6,234 nt of DNA from an uncultured Eubacteriales bacterium. Lineage in GTDB: Bacteria > Bacillota > Clostridia > Oscillospirales > Acutalibacteraceae. The DNA lies in the NCBI GenBank assembly GCA_934463265.1, contig CAKSIU010000039.1:1-6234 (forward strand). Reading direction: 5' to 3'. A program made the translations under genes and the position numbers. How positions within the stretch are numbered: the first letter of the stretch is position 1; each line of letters starts with the position of its first letter. This document shows positions 1 to 6,159 of the stretch, piece by piece. Under the pieces are notes generated by a model. That model was given only the letters and a program-made list of their open reading frames with translations. It had not been told where the DNA came from and made no database searches.

Positions 1-95
1 CTTTTGTCCTGATGATTCTTATTTTTATCTCTATCGGGATTATGAATCAATTTGATGATTCTGATGAAATGTCGGTTCCTGCTGGTTACAGATAA
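1..95 (+). CDS. potB: Polyamine ABC transporter permease, PotB-type (3' end only)
   Basis: Only the last 31 codons are present, read from position 3 and ending at the TAA at 93-95. The visible residues are a hydrophobic stretch (FVLMILIFISIGIMNQF), which fits a last transmembrane helix, followed by a short polar tail ending in AGYR. This is how PotB-family permeases commonly end. The gene lies 28 bases upstream of a PotC-type permease followed by a PotD-type binding protein, the usual potA-potB-potC-potD order. The name therefore rests mostly on position. In the complex, PotB pairs with PotC to form the membrane channel of a spermidine/putrescine importer. The fragment alone is too short to prove the family. 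Confidence 0.75.
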   Translation, partial: FVLMILIFISIGIMNQFDDSDEMSVPAGYR

Positions 96-123
96 AAAAA
101 TTTAAAGATGGTGTTATAAAATA

Positions 124-918
124 ATGAAGCTAAAATCTATATCCAAACTTTATATGGGGTTAATTTTCTTTTTTTTATACTCGCCACTCGTGGTTCTCAT
201 CGCTTTTTCTTTTAACAAGTCAAAAAGTCGAAACGTTTGGACTGGCTTTTCTCTAAAATGGTATGCGAATTTGTTTGCAGATAAAGAAATTTTGCGTGCG
301 CTTTTTAACACGATAATCGTTGCAATAATCGCTTCTGTTTTGGCTACAATTATCGGAACTATTGCGTGTTTTGGCATTTTGAAAATGAAAAAATGGACGA
401 AAAAATTCATTATGAATGTAAATAATTTGCCGATAGTAAATCCAGAAATTGTGACAGGTGTTTCTTTAATGTTGCTGTTTGTTTTTACTTACAACACTTT
501 TGGAATTTTTCGTCCCGGAATTTTAACTTTAATTTTATCTCACACAACTTTTTGTTTGCCATATGTAGTTTTATCGGTTTTGCCAAAGCTTCGCCAAATT
601 AACCCTTATCTTTACGAGGCGGCCCAAGATTTAGGCTGCACGCCATCTCGTGCATTTTTTAAAGTAATTTTACCTGATATTATGCCTGGTATCGTGACGG
701 GAATGATTATGGCATTTACGCTTTCTTTAGATGATTTTGTGATAAGTTACTTTACAAGTGGAACCACTCAGAACTTGCCAATTGCGATATATTCTATGAC
801 AAGAAAAATCGTAAGCCCGGAGATTAATGCACTTTCTACCATATTATTTGCGGTTGTTTTATTTCTACTTTTAGTGGTCAACATCAGGCAAACTAAGTAT
901 TTAAGTAAAAAAGATTGA
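124..918 (+). CDS. potC: Spermidine/putrescine ABC transporter permease PotC
   Basis: Inner channel subunit of a type I ABC importer, expected to pair with PotB and to be driven by PotA. The protein has 264 residues, the normal PotC length, with about six membrane helices: roughly 9-30, 62-85, 103-123, 133-152, 185-207 and 236-254. The signature cytoplasmic EAA loop that contacts the ATPase is intact at residues 165-184 (EAAQDLG then ILP), followed by the family-typical SLDDFVISYF at 201-210. The ATG at 124 is the first possible start after an in-frame stop at 103-105. Its ribosome binding site is weak (GATGGTG at 107-113), so translation may depend partly on coupling to potB. The potD start follows within 12-24 bases, so the genes are almost certainly co-transcribed. 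The exact polyamine transported cannot be read from the permease. Confidence 0.93.
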   Translation: MKLKSISKLYMGLIFFFLYSPLVVLIAFSFNKSKSRNVWTGFSLKWYANLFADKEILRALFNTIIVAIIASVLATIIGTIACFGILKMKKWTKKFIMNVNNLPIVNPEIVTGVSLMLLFVFTYNTFGIFRPGILTLILSHTTFCLPYVVLSVLPKLRQINPYLYEAAQDLGCTPSRAFFKVILPDIMPGIVTGMIMAFTLSLDDFVISYFTSGTTQNLPIAIYSMTRKIVSPEINALSTILFAVVLFLLLVVNIRQTKYLSKKD

Positions 919-929
919 TGCGAAACTAG

Positions 930-2120
930 GTGAAAAATATATTGAAAAAAAAATTAATTTTAATATTTACTGTTTTATTGTTTTTTATTTCTGGCTTAAT
1001 CTGTTTCATTTTATATAAAAATAGTTATAAATCAGAAGTTACTATAAACGTATATAATTGGGGCGAATATATCTCGGACGGCTCCGACGGCAACTTGAAT
1101 GTTAATGAAGAATTTACTAAAAGAACCGGGATTCGTGTAAATTACAGCACTTTTCAGAGTAATGAAGCGCTTTTTGCAAAAATTCAAAACGGCGGAACAA
1201 AATACGATGTGATTATTCCGTCCGATTACATGGTTTCCAAAATGATTGAACAAAATATGCTCCAAAAACTTAATTTTGAGCAAATTCCTAACTTCTCTTA
1301 TATAAACTCCTCTTTTAGAAATCCGGAGTACGACCCTTATAATGAATATTCTATTCCATACACTTGGGGAACCGTTGGCATATTTTATAATAAAAAAATG
1401 GTTTCAGAATCTGAAGAGCAAATAAACTGGAACATTCTTTGGAACAAAAAATATTCTGGGAAAATTTTGATGTTCGATAATCCTCGTGACGCTTTTGCTA
1501 TTTCTCAAATTCGTCTTGGAATCCCTTTAAATTCAAAAAATAAACAAGACTGGATTCGTGCCTCAGAAGATTTGAAGGCACAAAAGCCTCTTGTTCAAGC
1601 TTACGTTATGGACCAAATTTTTGACAAAATGGGCAATGGTGAGGCTGCTTTGGCGCCTTATTACACCGGCGATGCTGCAATTTTAACTCAGCGAAACAGC
1701 GATATCGGATTTGTAATTCCAAAAGAAGGCACCAACAAATTCGTCGACGCTATGTGCATTCCCAAAAATTCTGAACATCCTAATGAGGCGATGGCTTATA
1801 TAAATTTTATGTGCGACCCGGAAATTGCTGTTGAAAATATTAAATATATCGGATATTCTTCTCCTGAATTTGAAGTGAAAAATCGTCTTGACCCTCAAAT
1901 TTCGAACAGTAAAATATGCTATCCAGATGGCGAAACTCTTAAAAACACACAGATTTTTACATTTTTACCAGATGAAATAACTTCTCTTATTGACACCCTC
2001 TGGATTAATGTTAAAACCGGTGAGCAAGGCAGTCCATTTGGCTTAATAGTCGTTTTAGTTGGATTTATTTTAACATACTTATCTATTGTTTTTATCAAAA
2101 AAAGAAAGTCTAAAAATTAA
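930..2120 (+). CDS. potD: PotD-type polyamine-binding protein with N- and C-terminal membrane anchors
   Basis: Extracellular substrate-binding protein of the importer. Family hallmarks run in order: YNWGEYI (42-48), YDVIIPSDYMVSKM (92-105), IPYTWGTVGIFYN (142-154), DNPRDAF (183-189), GEAALAPYYTGDA (237-249), the PKEG-to-FVDAM block (264-275) and IGYSSP (307-312). From memory of E. coli PotD, Asp273 matches the amine-binding Asp257 and Asp187 matches Glu171, which supports a polyamine ligand. The N-terminus is a basic, hydrophobic signal/anchor helix (about 8-29). Cys25 lies in GLIC, which does not fit a lipobox. After the normal PotD end near residue 364 there is an extra hydrophobic helix (371-389) and a KKRKSKN tail, so the protein may be anchored at both ends. 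The start is uncertain: the GTG at 930 has no clear ribosome binding site, while AGGTGA at 928-933 would serve a TTG at 942 (392 residues). Choosing the TTG leaves the domains unchanged. Confidence 0.93.
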   Translation: MKNILKKKLILIFTVLLFFISGLICFILYKNSYKSEVTINVYNWGEYISDGSDGNLNVNEEFTKRTGIRVNYSTFQSNEALFAKIQNGGTKYDVIIPSDYMVSKMIEQNMLQKLNFEQIPNFSYINSSFRNPEYDPYNEYSIPYTWGTVGIFYNKKMVSESEEQINWNILWNKKYSGKILMFDNPRDAFAISQIRLGIPLNSKNKQDWIRASEDLKAQKPLVQAYVMDQIFDKMGNGEAALAPYYTGDAAILTQRNSDIGFVIPKEGTNKFVDAMCIPKNSEHPNEAMAYINFMCDPEIAVENIKYIGYSSPEFEVKNRLDPQISNSKICYPDGETLKNTQIFTFLPDEITSLIDTLWINVKTGEQGSPFGLIVVLVGFILTYLSIVFIKKRKSKN

Positions 2121-2144
2121 TACAGATTAACACAAAAAGGGTTG

Positions 2145-3248
2145 ATGAAATTGTTAAGGAACCTTAAACGTACTTTCTGTTTTTGCATTATAATTTTTTC
2201 TCTTTTTAATTTAAATACATTCGCTTACAACGATAATACTCTCGATATAATTATGACTTGTGATGACACTTCGCCAATAAACGGAGAAGAATTTACAATT
2301 AGCTTAAACTTTTTGCCTGCTGAACCTTTAAATGTCTCTGCTTACCGGCTAAAAGTTAATTTCGACAGTTCAAAGCTCTCTTACAAAGGCTTATACTCTT
2401 ATATAAACAGTGACGATTTAAAAAGTTATGAAAACGAGGGCCTTTTAACTATTTTATATGTAACGTCTGAAAGTGGCTTCAACATTAAAGCAAAAAGTTC
2501 TCAGCCTGTTCTTGAGTTAAATTTTAAAGTTTTGTCTGATTGCGACGTCGGTTCGGCAAAAATTTCTGCCGCAATCGATGGTTTATGCAACTACGATGCG
2601 GAAGCAATTCCTTTGCCGGAAATTGAACCAGTTGCAATTAACATAACTCAACCGGAAGCTTGCAGCTGTGATCTCGCTTCACTTTCTGCTGGAGAGTATA
2701 AATTAATTCCGGATTTTTCTGCTGATATTACAAGTTACTCTGTTGACGTGCCATATTCTAAAAGTACAATGGAATTGGAGGCTATTCCTGCAGACGAAGA
2801 TGCCACTGTTAAAGCCAATAGAAAAACTCTCAAAAGCGCAGGAACTTCAACGGATATCAATTTGACTGTTACTTCTTCTGACAAAAAATCTAAAAAAATT
2901 TACACAGTTACTGTCAATCGGCTAAGTAAAGAAGATTCTGCCGTTATAACAACCTCTGCTGCTTTAAAAAATTTAAGTAAAAACAGCGTAGACGATGACA
3001 ATGAAATATCTATTGATGATGAATTTTACATAGACAAAAGCGATGAAAACGAAATAAATAGTAATAATTTAAGCACCAAAGACGATGATGAAGAAGAATC
3101 AATTGCGCAAAACAATAAAATTGCTCTGCAAAACTCTTCTGCACCTCTTGTCGTTAAAGAAAACGCTTTTAATCTTATCGTATTTCTCGTTTGTTCAGTG
3201 CTTTTTGTTATACTTTCTTTTTTCATTTTAAAACGTAAGAAAATTTAA
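2145..3248 (+). CDS. Membrane-anchored surface protein with cohesin-like and cadherin-like beta-sandwich domains
   Basis: Predicted extracellular protein of 367 residues. Order of parts: signal peptide (about 1-27, basic start, hydrophobic core, cleavage possible after NTFA); a cohesin-like all-beta domain (about 33-168, with patterns such as VSAYRLKVNFDSSKLSY and PVLELNFKV); a cadherin-like beta-sandwich domain (about 176-259, with LASLSAG, IPDFSADITSYSVDVP and IYTVTVNR, typical of family PF12733); an acidic Asp/Glu/Asn linker (about 283-319); a transmembrane helix (about 343-362); and a short KRKK tail. No LPXTG motif or catalytic domain is seen. It begins about 24 bases after potD and precedes the terminator, so it is probably the last gene of the polyamine operon. 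Its role is unknown; adhesion, scaffolding or carbohydrate contact would suit the domains. Possible starts are TTG 2142, ATG 2145 or TTG 2151. AAAGGG at 2136-2141 is too close to the first two and best spaced for the last. Confidence 0.82.
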   Translation: MKLLRNLKRTFCFCIIIFSLFNLNTFAYNDNTLDIIMTCDDTSPINGEEFTISLNFLPAEPLNVSAYRLKVNFDSSKLSYKGLYSYINSDDLKSYENEGLLTILYVTSESGFNIKAKSSQPVLELNFKVLSDCDVGSAKISAAIDGLCNYDAEAIPLPEIEPVAINITQPEACSCDLASLSAGEYKLIPDFSADITSYSVDVPYSKSTMELEAIPADEDATVKANRKTLKSAGTSTDINLTVTSSDKKSKKIYTVTVNRLSKEDSAVITTSAALKNLSKNSVDDDNEISIDDEFYIDKSDENEINSNNLSTKDDDEEESIAQNNKIALQNSSAPLVVKENAFNLIVFLVCSVLFVILSFFILKRKKI

Positions 3249-3264
3249 ATTTTTATATCTCCAT

Positions 3265-3297
3265 AGTTAGTGCTTTTATGTGCTAACTTTTTTATTT
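3265..3297 (+). terminator. Intrinsic terminator of the polyamine operon
   Basis: AGTTAGTGC (3265-3273) pairs with GTGCTAACT (3280-3288) around the loop TTTTAT, giving nine pairs of which two are G-U. An uninterrupted T run and further T-rich sequence follow (3288-3297). The hairpin lies 16 bases after the stop of the surface-protein gene, as expected for the 3' end of the pot transcript. Confidence 0.85.
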
Positions 3298-3342
3298 TAA
3301 ATTTTATTAATATTCGCAAGAATCCTGACAATAATAATCTCG

Positions 3343-3350
3343 AAGGAGGT
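3343..3350 (+). promoter_or_regulatory. Strong Shine-Dalgarno deciding the start at 3357
   Basis: AAGGAGGT is an almost complete match to the 16S rRNA 3' end and is placed six bases before the ATG at 3357. It overrules a longer reading from an upstream TTG at 3270, which would begin inside the terminator hairpin. It is the strongest ribosome binding site in the window. Confidence 0.92.
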
Positions 3351-3356
3351 AATAAT

Positions 3357-3818
3357 ATGAATGCAAATATTGAAATGTTAAATTATATTTATAAAAATGC
3401 GCAAATGGGACAAAATTCCATAAACCATCTTTTGGACATCGTAAAAGAGGATTCTAAATTTAAAAATCTGTTGGGAAGTCAGTTAAAAGAGTATAAAAAC
3501 ATCTTTAACACTGCTGAAAAATCATTAAATGAACTTGGTCATGAGGCTAAAGGTACCAGTTCTATTCAAAAATTCGAGACTTATATGATGATAGACATGA
3601 AAACCTTAACCGACAAAACTCCTGACCACGTTGCCGAAATGTTGATTCAGGGCAGTACTATGGGCGTAATTCAAATAACCAGAAGATTAAAAGATTATGA
3701 GGGCAATATAGATAAAAATGTTCAAAAACTCGCAGAAAAACTTTTGTATACAGAGCAACATAATGTTGAAGAATGCAGAAAATTTTTAGGTAAGGCCTTT
3801 GAAGTCGCTCATGCTTAA
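3357..3818 (+). CDS. Small helical, possibly ferritin-like bundle protein of unknown function
   Basis: Soluble protein of 153 residues with no signal peptide or membrane helix. It reads as an almost entirely alpha-helical bundle, with helices at about 3-31, 35-61, 68-84, 89-115 and 118-146. Its pattern (NYIYKNAQMG at 9-18, YMMIDMKTLTDK at 76-87, AEMLIQGSTMGV at 93-104, AEKLLYTEQHNVEE at 126-139) resembles, from memory, a small uncharacterised protein common in Clostridia with a ferritin-like fold. Glu and His residues on the helices, including Glu133, His135 and Glu138, could in principle bind metal, but a complete di-iron set is not evident. The gene stands alone, between the pot terminator and the TSUP pair, with a strong ribosome binding site that suggests high expression. 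No convincing -35/-10 pair was found in the short space upstream. The function is not assigned. Confidence 0.85.
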   Translation: MNANIEMLNYIYKNAQMGQNSINHLLDIVKEDSKFKNLLGSQLKEYKNIFNTAEKSLNELGHEAKGTSSIQKFETYMMIDMKTLTDKTPDHVAEMLIQGSTMGVIQITRRLKDYEGNIDKNVQKLAEKLLYTEQHNVEECRKFLGKAFEVAHA

Positions 3819-3882
3819 TCAATAAATAAATCATAAAATTTTGTAAAAGTTTTGCTCTGCATCTTATTTGAGGTGTATGCGT

Positions 3883-4233
3883 TTGAAAAAAATTTTTTAT
3901 CCTGTTTTAGCTCTGTTAGCTGGCGTGATAAATGGACTTCTTGGAGCCGGCGGAGGTATGCTGATTGTTCCTATATTAAAAAAATGCGGACTTAATCAAC
4001 GTTCAACTCATGCTACTTCTGTATGTATTATTTTGCCAATTTGTATCTTGAGTGCAATAATATATTTATTTAAAGGGCAAGTTACGGTTTTCGATGCTCT
4101 GCCCTATCTGCCTTTTAGCATTTTAGGCGCTGTTATCGGTTCTTTAACTTTGTCTAAAATAAATCAGAATTTCCTTCGCAAACTTTTTGGCGGATTCATG
4201 CTCTGGGCAGCTATACAGCTGCTTATCAGATGA
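3883..4233 (+). CDS. TauE/SafE (TSUP) family half-transporter, N-terminal-type half
   Basis: Integral membrane protein of about 116 residues with four helices (roughly 5-32, 43-64, 72-91, 99-115). It carries the glycine-rich first-helix motif of the TauE/SafE sulfite/sulfonate exporter family (NGLLGAGGGMLIVP, 17-30) and the following STHATS segment. Family members are usually about 250 residues with two such repeats; this is one repeat, and the next gene supplies the other. The stop overlaps the next start (ATGA), so the two are coupled and probably form a heterodimer. The start is inferred: GAGGTG at 3870-3875 is only one base before the ATG at 3877, but seven bases before the TTG at 3883. 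The TTG is therefore preferred; 3877 or a TTG at 3868 would add two or five residues. The substrate is unknown; sulfur-containing organic anions are the usual guess for this family. Confidence 0.82.
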   Translation: MKKIFYPVLALLAGVINGLLGAGGGMLIVPILKKCGLNQRSTHATSVCIILPICILSAIIYLFKGQVTVFDALPYLPFSILGAVIGSLTLSKINQNFLRKLFGGFMLWAAIQLLIR

Positions 4234-4586
4234 ATTGGTTTATTGCAGCTATAGCCGGAACTTTGTCTGCGATAATTGGGTCCATGGGACTTGGTGGCGG
4301 CGGTGTACTTATTATCTATTTCAATCTTTTTACTCAAACACCTCAAACTTTGGCTCAAGGAATTAATTTATTGTTCTTTATCCCATCCGCTATAGTCGCA
4401 ATTATAATTTATATCAAAAAAAAGCTCATCAAATTTAACCTCGCAATAAAATTTTCTATATTCGGCTTAGCTGGCGCAATACTAGGCTCGTATTTGGCGT
4501 GCTTCGTCGACAGTAAGATTCTTTCAAAACTTTTTGCTATACTTCTTTTAATCATGGGAGTCATGCAGTTCATAAAAAAAAATTAG
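4230..4586 (+). CDS. TauE/SafE (TSUP) family half-transporter, C-terminal-type half
   Basis: Second half-size TSUP protein, 118 residues with about four helices (3-31, 44-62, 70-91, 97-115). It repeats the glycine-rich signature near its N-terminus (SAIIGSMGLGGGGVLIIYF, 13-31), then a QGINLLFFIPSA segment that matches the STHATSVCIILPI region of the preceding protein. Its ATG overlaps the upstream stop by the ATGA arrangement and there is no good Shine-Dalgarno, so ribosomes finishing the first half probably reinitiate here. Together the two products total about 234 residues and eight helices, the size of one complete TauE/SafE transporter. The acceptor half could be an old split gene or an ancestral two-gene form. 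The stop at 4584-4586 is followed at once by the terminator hairpin. Confidence 0.85.
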   Translation: MNWFIAAIAGTLSAIIGSMGLGGGGVLIIYFNLFTQTPQTLAQGINLLFFIPSAIVAIIIYIKKKLIKFNLAIKFSIFGLAGAILGSYLACFVDSKILSKLFAILLLIMGVMQFIKKN

Positions 4587-4596
4587 CAATAAAATA

Positions 4597-4624
4597 AGGC
4601 GCGCCGCGATATAGTGGCGCGCCT
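4597..4624. terminator. GC-rich hairpin between convergent genes, probable bidirectional terminator
   Basis: AGGCGCGCC (4597-4605) and GGCGCGCCT (4616-4624) form a perfect nine-pair stem around a ten-base loop. AATAAA to the left and TTTATT to the right can extend the stem past a small mismatch. T-rich DNA follows in the minus direction (towards TTATTTTATT and then a longer T run), while only a short T-rich stretch follows in the plus direction. It lies between the stops of the second TSUP gene and the convergent symporter gene, so it can serve both. Confidence 0.85.
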
Positions 4625-4641
4625 GCTTTATTCTAAAAATT

Positions 4642-5985
4642 TCAACTCAGACCAAAAAATATTCCACAGATAATAATTAACAAAGTTCCTATTGTAAAAA
4701 TATATTTCGATAAAGGAATAAAAAATCTACCGATTTTTCTCTTTGCCCCCATATTAACTTGCTCTAAAACAAATTTTGAGCCACAAATCCAAAAGAACAT
4801 CACACACGCAAGCAATGCTCCTAATGGGATAATATAAATAGAAATAATATCCATCCATTTTCCAACAATTTCGCCGTTTTCGATGAACAAACTTACAACA
4901 GCCGAAAAAATTAATACAAGCATAACCGCTGAATTTCTCGGTATTTTTAATCTTCTTTGAACTTCTTCTATTGGAACTTCAAAAAGGTTTATAATCGACG
5001 TCAATGCAGCAAACAAAATTGCTATAAAGAAAATTACCTCAAAGAAAATTCCAAAAGGCATTTCAGCAAAAACTTGAGGCATCGCAACGAACAATAAAGA
5101 CGGTCCCGCCTGGGATTCCAACCCAAACGAAAACATTGCCGGAATAATAGCTAATGCCGCGATGACACCTGCTAAAACATCAAATATCACAACATTTTTT
5201 GCACAATAAATTATATCTTCGTCATCTTTTAAATAGCTTCCATATATCAGCATTCCGGAACCTGCCAACGAAAGCGAAAAAAATGCCTGTCCCAACGCAT
5301 AAATCCAATTTTTCGGCTGAAGAAACTGCTCAAAATTAAATCTAAATAAGTATGTGTAACCCTTAATCGCATCCGGCAACGAGGCCGCTTTTGTTGCCAA
5401 AATTATGAATAATATAAAAAACAAAGGCATTAAAATTTTGTTTAGTTTCTCAATTCCGTTAGAAACTCCGCCTAACATAACAAAAATTACTAGCAAAAAT
5501 CCAACCAAATGACAAATTACATTGCTAAAATCTCCAGAAATGTTTGAAAACAAAGTTAATGTGTTTCTTTTTGATAACTCTCCAGTAACACTCGCTACCA
5601 AAAATCGAATTATCCAGCCAACAACTACAGAATATCCGATTGCAATACTCAATGAACCCAAAACCGGTATTGCTCCTAAAAATTTCCCAATTTTTTTGTT
5701 ATTAAATCGCATTTTCGTCGCTTTTGCAAACGCACCAACCGGACCAGATTTCATAGCTCTACCAAATGCCATTTCTCCAACAACGCCAGAAAAACCCAAT
5801 AGCACCGTAAATATAATATACTCCAGAAAAAACGCCGCACCGCCATATTGTCCTAGGCGATATGGAAACATCCAAACTGTACCAATTCCTACCGCAGAAC
5901 CTACACACGACCAAATAAAGCCGAACTTCGATTTGAAAGTTTCTCTAGATTTTGTTTTTGTTAATTGATTATTTAAGTTCGACAT
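4642..5985 (-). CDS. Sodium-dependent transporter, NSS/SNF family (LeuT fold)
   Basis: Na+-coupled symporter of 447 residues, probably importing an amino acid. It has about eleven membrane helices (roughly 21-48, 50-73, 100-131, 157-173, 183-201, 225-250, 262-288, 307-337, 350-368, 377-400, 423-446); eleven is common in bacterial members. Family marks include GSAVGIGTVWMFPYRLGQYGG (from residue 29), GEMAFGRAMKSGPVGAF (70-86), GQAFFSLSLAGSG (232-244) and AALTSIINLFE (326-336 region). By alignment with LeuT from memory, the Na2-site residues Ala351, Thr354 and Ser355 are kept as Ala326, Thr329 and Ser330. Asn27 of the Na1 site is Thr36, and gate residue Arg30 is Met39. Asp269 probably takes the place of LeuT Glu290, which would mean no need for chloride. 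The ATG is preceded by AAAAGGAG ten bases upstream. The substrate is not predictable. Confidence 0.93.
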   Translation of the reverse strand: MSNLNNQLTKTKSRETFKSKFGFIWSCVGSAVGIGTVWMFPYRLGQYGGAAFFLEYIIFTVLLGFSGVVGEMAFGRAMKSGPVGAFAKATKMRFNNKKIGKFLGAIPVLGSLSIAIGYSVVVGWIIRFLVASVTGELSKRNTLTLFSNISGDFSNVICHLVGFLLVIFVMLGGVSNGIEKLNKILMPLFFILFIILATKAASLPDAIKGYTYLFRFNFEQFLQPKNWIYALGQAFFSLSLAGSGMLIYGSYLKDDEDIIYCAKNVVIFDVLAGVIAALAIIPAMFSFGLESQAGPSLLFVAMPQVFAEMPFGIFFEVIFFIAILFAALTSIINLFEVPIEEVQRRLKIPRNSAVMLVLIFSAVVSLFIENGEIVGKWMDIISIYIIPLGALLACVMFFWICGSKFVLEQVNMGAKRKIGRFFIPLSKYIFTIGTLLIIICGIFFGLS

Positions 5986-5995
5986 AGTTAGCCAT

Positions 5996-6003
5996 CTCCT
6001 TTT
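5996..6003 (-). promoter_or_regulatory. Ribosome binding site of the NSS transporter gene
   Basis: On the minus strand AAAAGGAG lies ten bases before the ATG at 5985-5983. It supports this start over downstream ATG codons and lies almost immediately after the predicted promoter, which implies a very short leader. Confidence 0.8.
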
Positions 6004-6008
6004 GCTAA

Positions 6009-6037
6009 ATTATAAAACAAAAAAAGCTTTTATGCAA
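6009..6037 (-). promoter_or_regulatory. Candidate sigma-A promoter of the NSS transporter gene
   Basis: On the minus strand TTGCAT (6037-6032) and TATAAT (6014-6009) are separated by 17 bases, giving a perfect -10 and a partly matching -35. Transcription would start near 6002, just before the ribosome binding site. The spacer contains the palindrome AAAAGCTTTT (6022-6031). AT-rich DNA gives chance matches, so this is a prediction only. Confidence 0.5.
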
Positions 6038-6065
6038 CAATACACAAAAACTTTTTTTAAAAATA

Positions 6066-6141
6066 TGGTGGAGGTAAGCGGGATCGAACCGCTGACCCCC
6101 TGCTTGCAAAGCAGGTGCTCTCCCAGCTGAGCTATACCCCC
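6066..6141 (-). tRNA. tRNA-Ala (anticodon TGC)
   Basis: The complement of this stretch folds as a complete 76-base tRNA. The acceptor stem is GGGGGTA with TACCTCC, the D arm is GCTC/GAGC, and the anticodon stem is CCTGC/GCAGG around loop TTTGCAA. The T arm contains GGTTCGATCC, followed by discriminator A and an encoded CCA. The anticodon is at 6106-6108. The G3-U70 wobble pair, the main alanine identity signal, is present. No GC-rich terminator is seen between this gene and the transporter gene downstream. Confidence 0.97.
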
Positions 6142-6159
6142 ATATAAAATGCCAAAATG

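Noticed and set aside
987..1007. Lipoprotein signal at Cys25 of the PotD-type protein
   Set aside because: The residues before the cysteine are GLI, which do not fit the lipobox rule of a small residue just before Cys, and the hydrophobic run continues past it.
3026..3226. Minus-strand serine-rich open frame
   Set aside because: It is the complement of the acidic GAT/GAA-rich linker of the surface protein; a composition effect.
3130..3248. Sortase (LPXTG) anchoring signal in the surface protein, given its hydrophobic segment and basic tail
   Set aside because: No LPXTG-like motif is found before the hydrophobic segment, nor before that of the PotD-type protein; simple membrane anchoring is more likely.
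3270..3356. N-terminal extension of the helical protein gene from a TTG at 3270
   Set aside because: The extension would start inside the pot terminator hairpin and span its T run, while the ATG at 3357 has a near-perfect ribosome binding site.
3819..3867. Promoter for the TSUP pair
   Set aside because: Several A/T-rich hexamers resemble -10 boxes, but none has a convincing -35 at proper spacing, so no call is made.
4225..4236. Frameshift or sequencing error splitting one TauE/SafE gene
   Set aside because: Both halves have complete ends, each with its own signature motif, and are joined by a standard ATGA stop-start overlap; not fully excluded without relatives to compare.
5522..5968. Plus-strand open frame of 148 residues
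   Set aside because: It lies wholly opposite the conserved N-terminal part of the NSS transporter, has no Shine-Dalgarno and no recognisable protein pattern.
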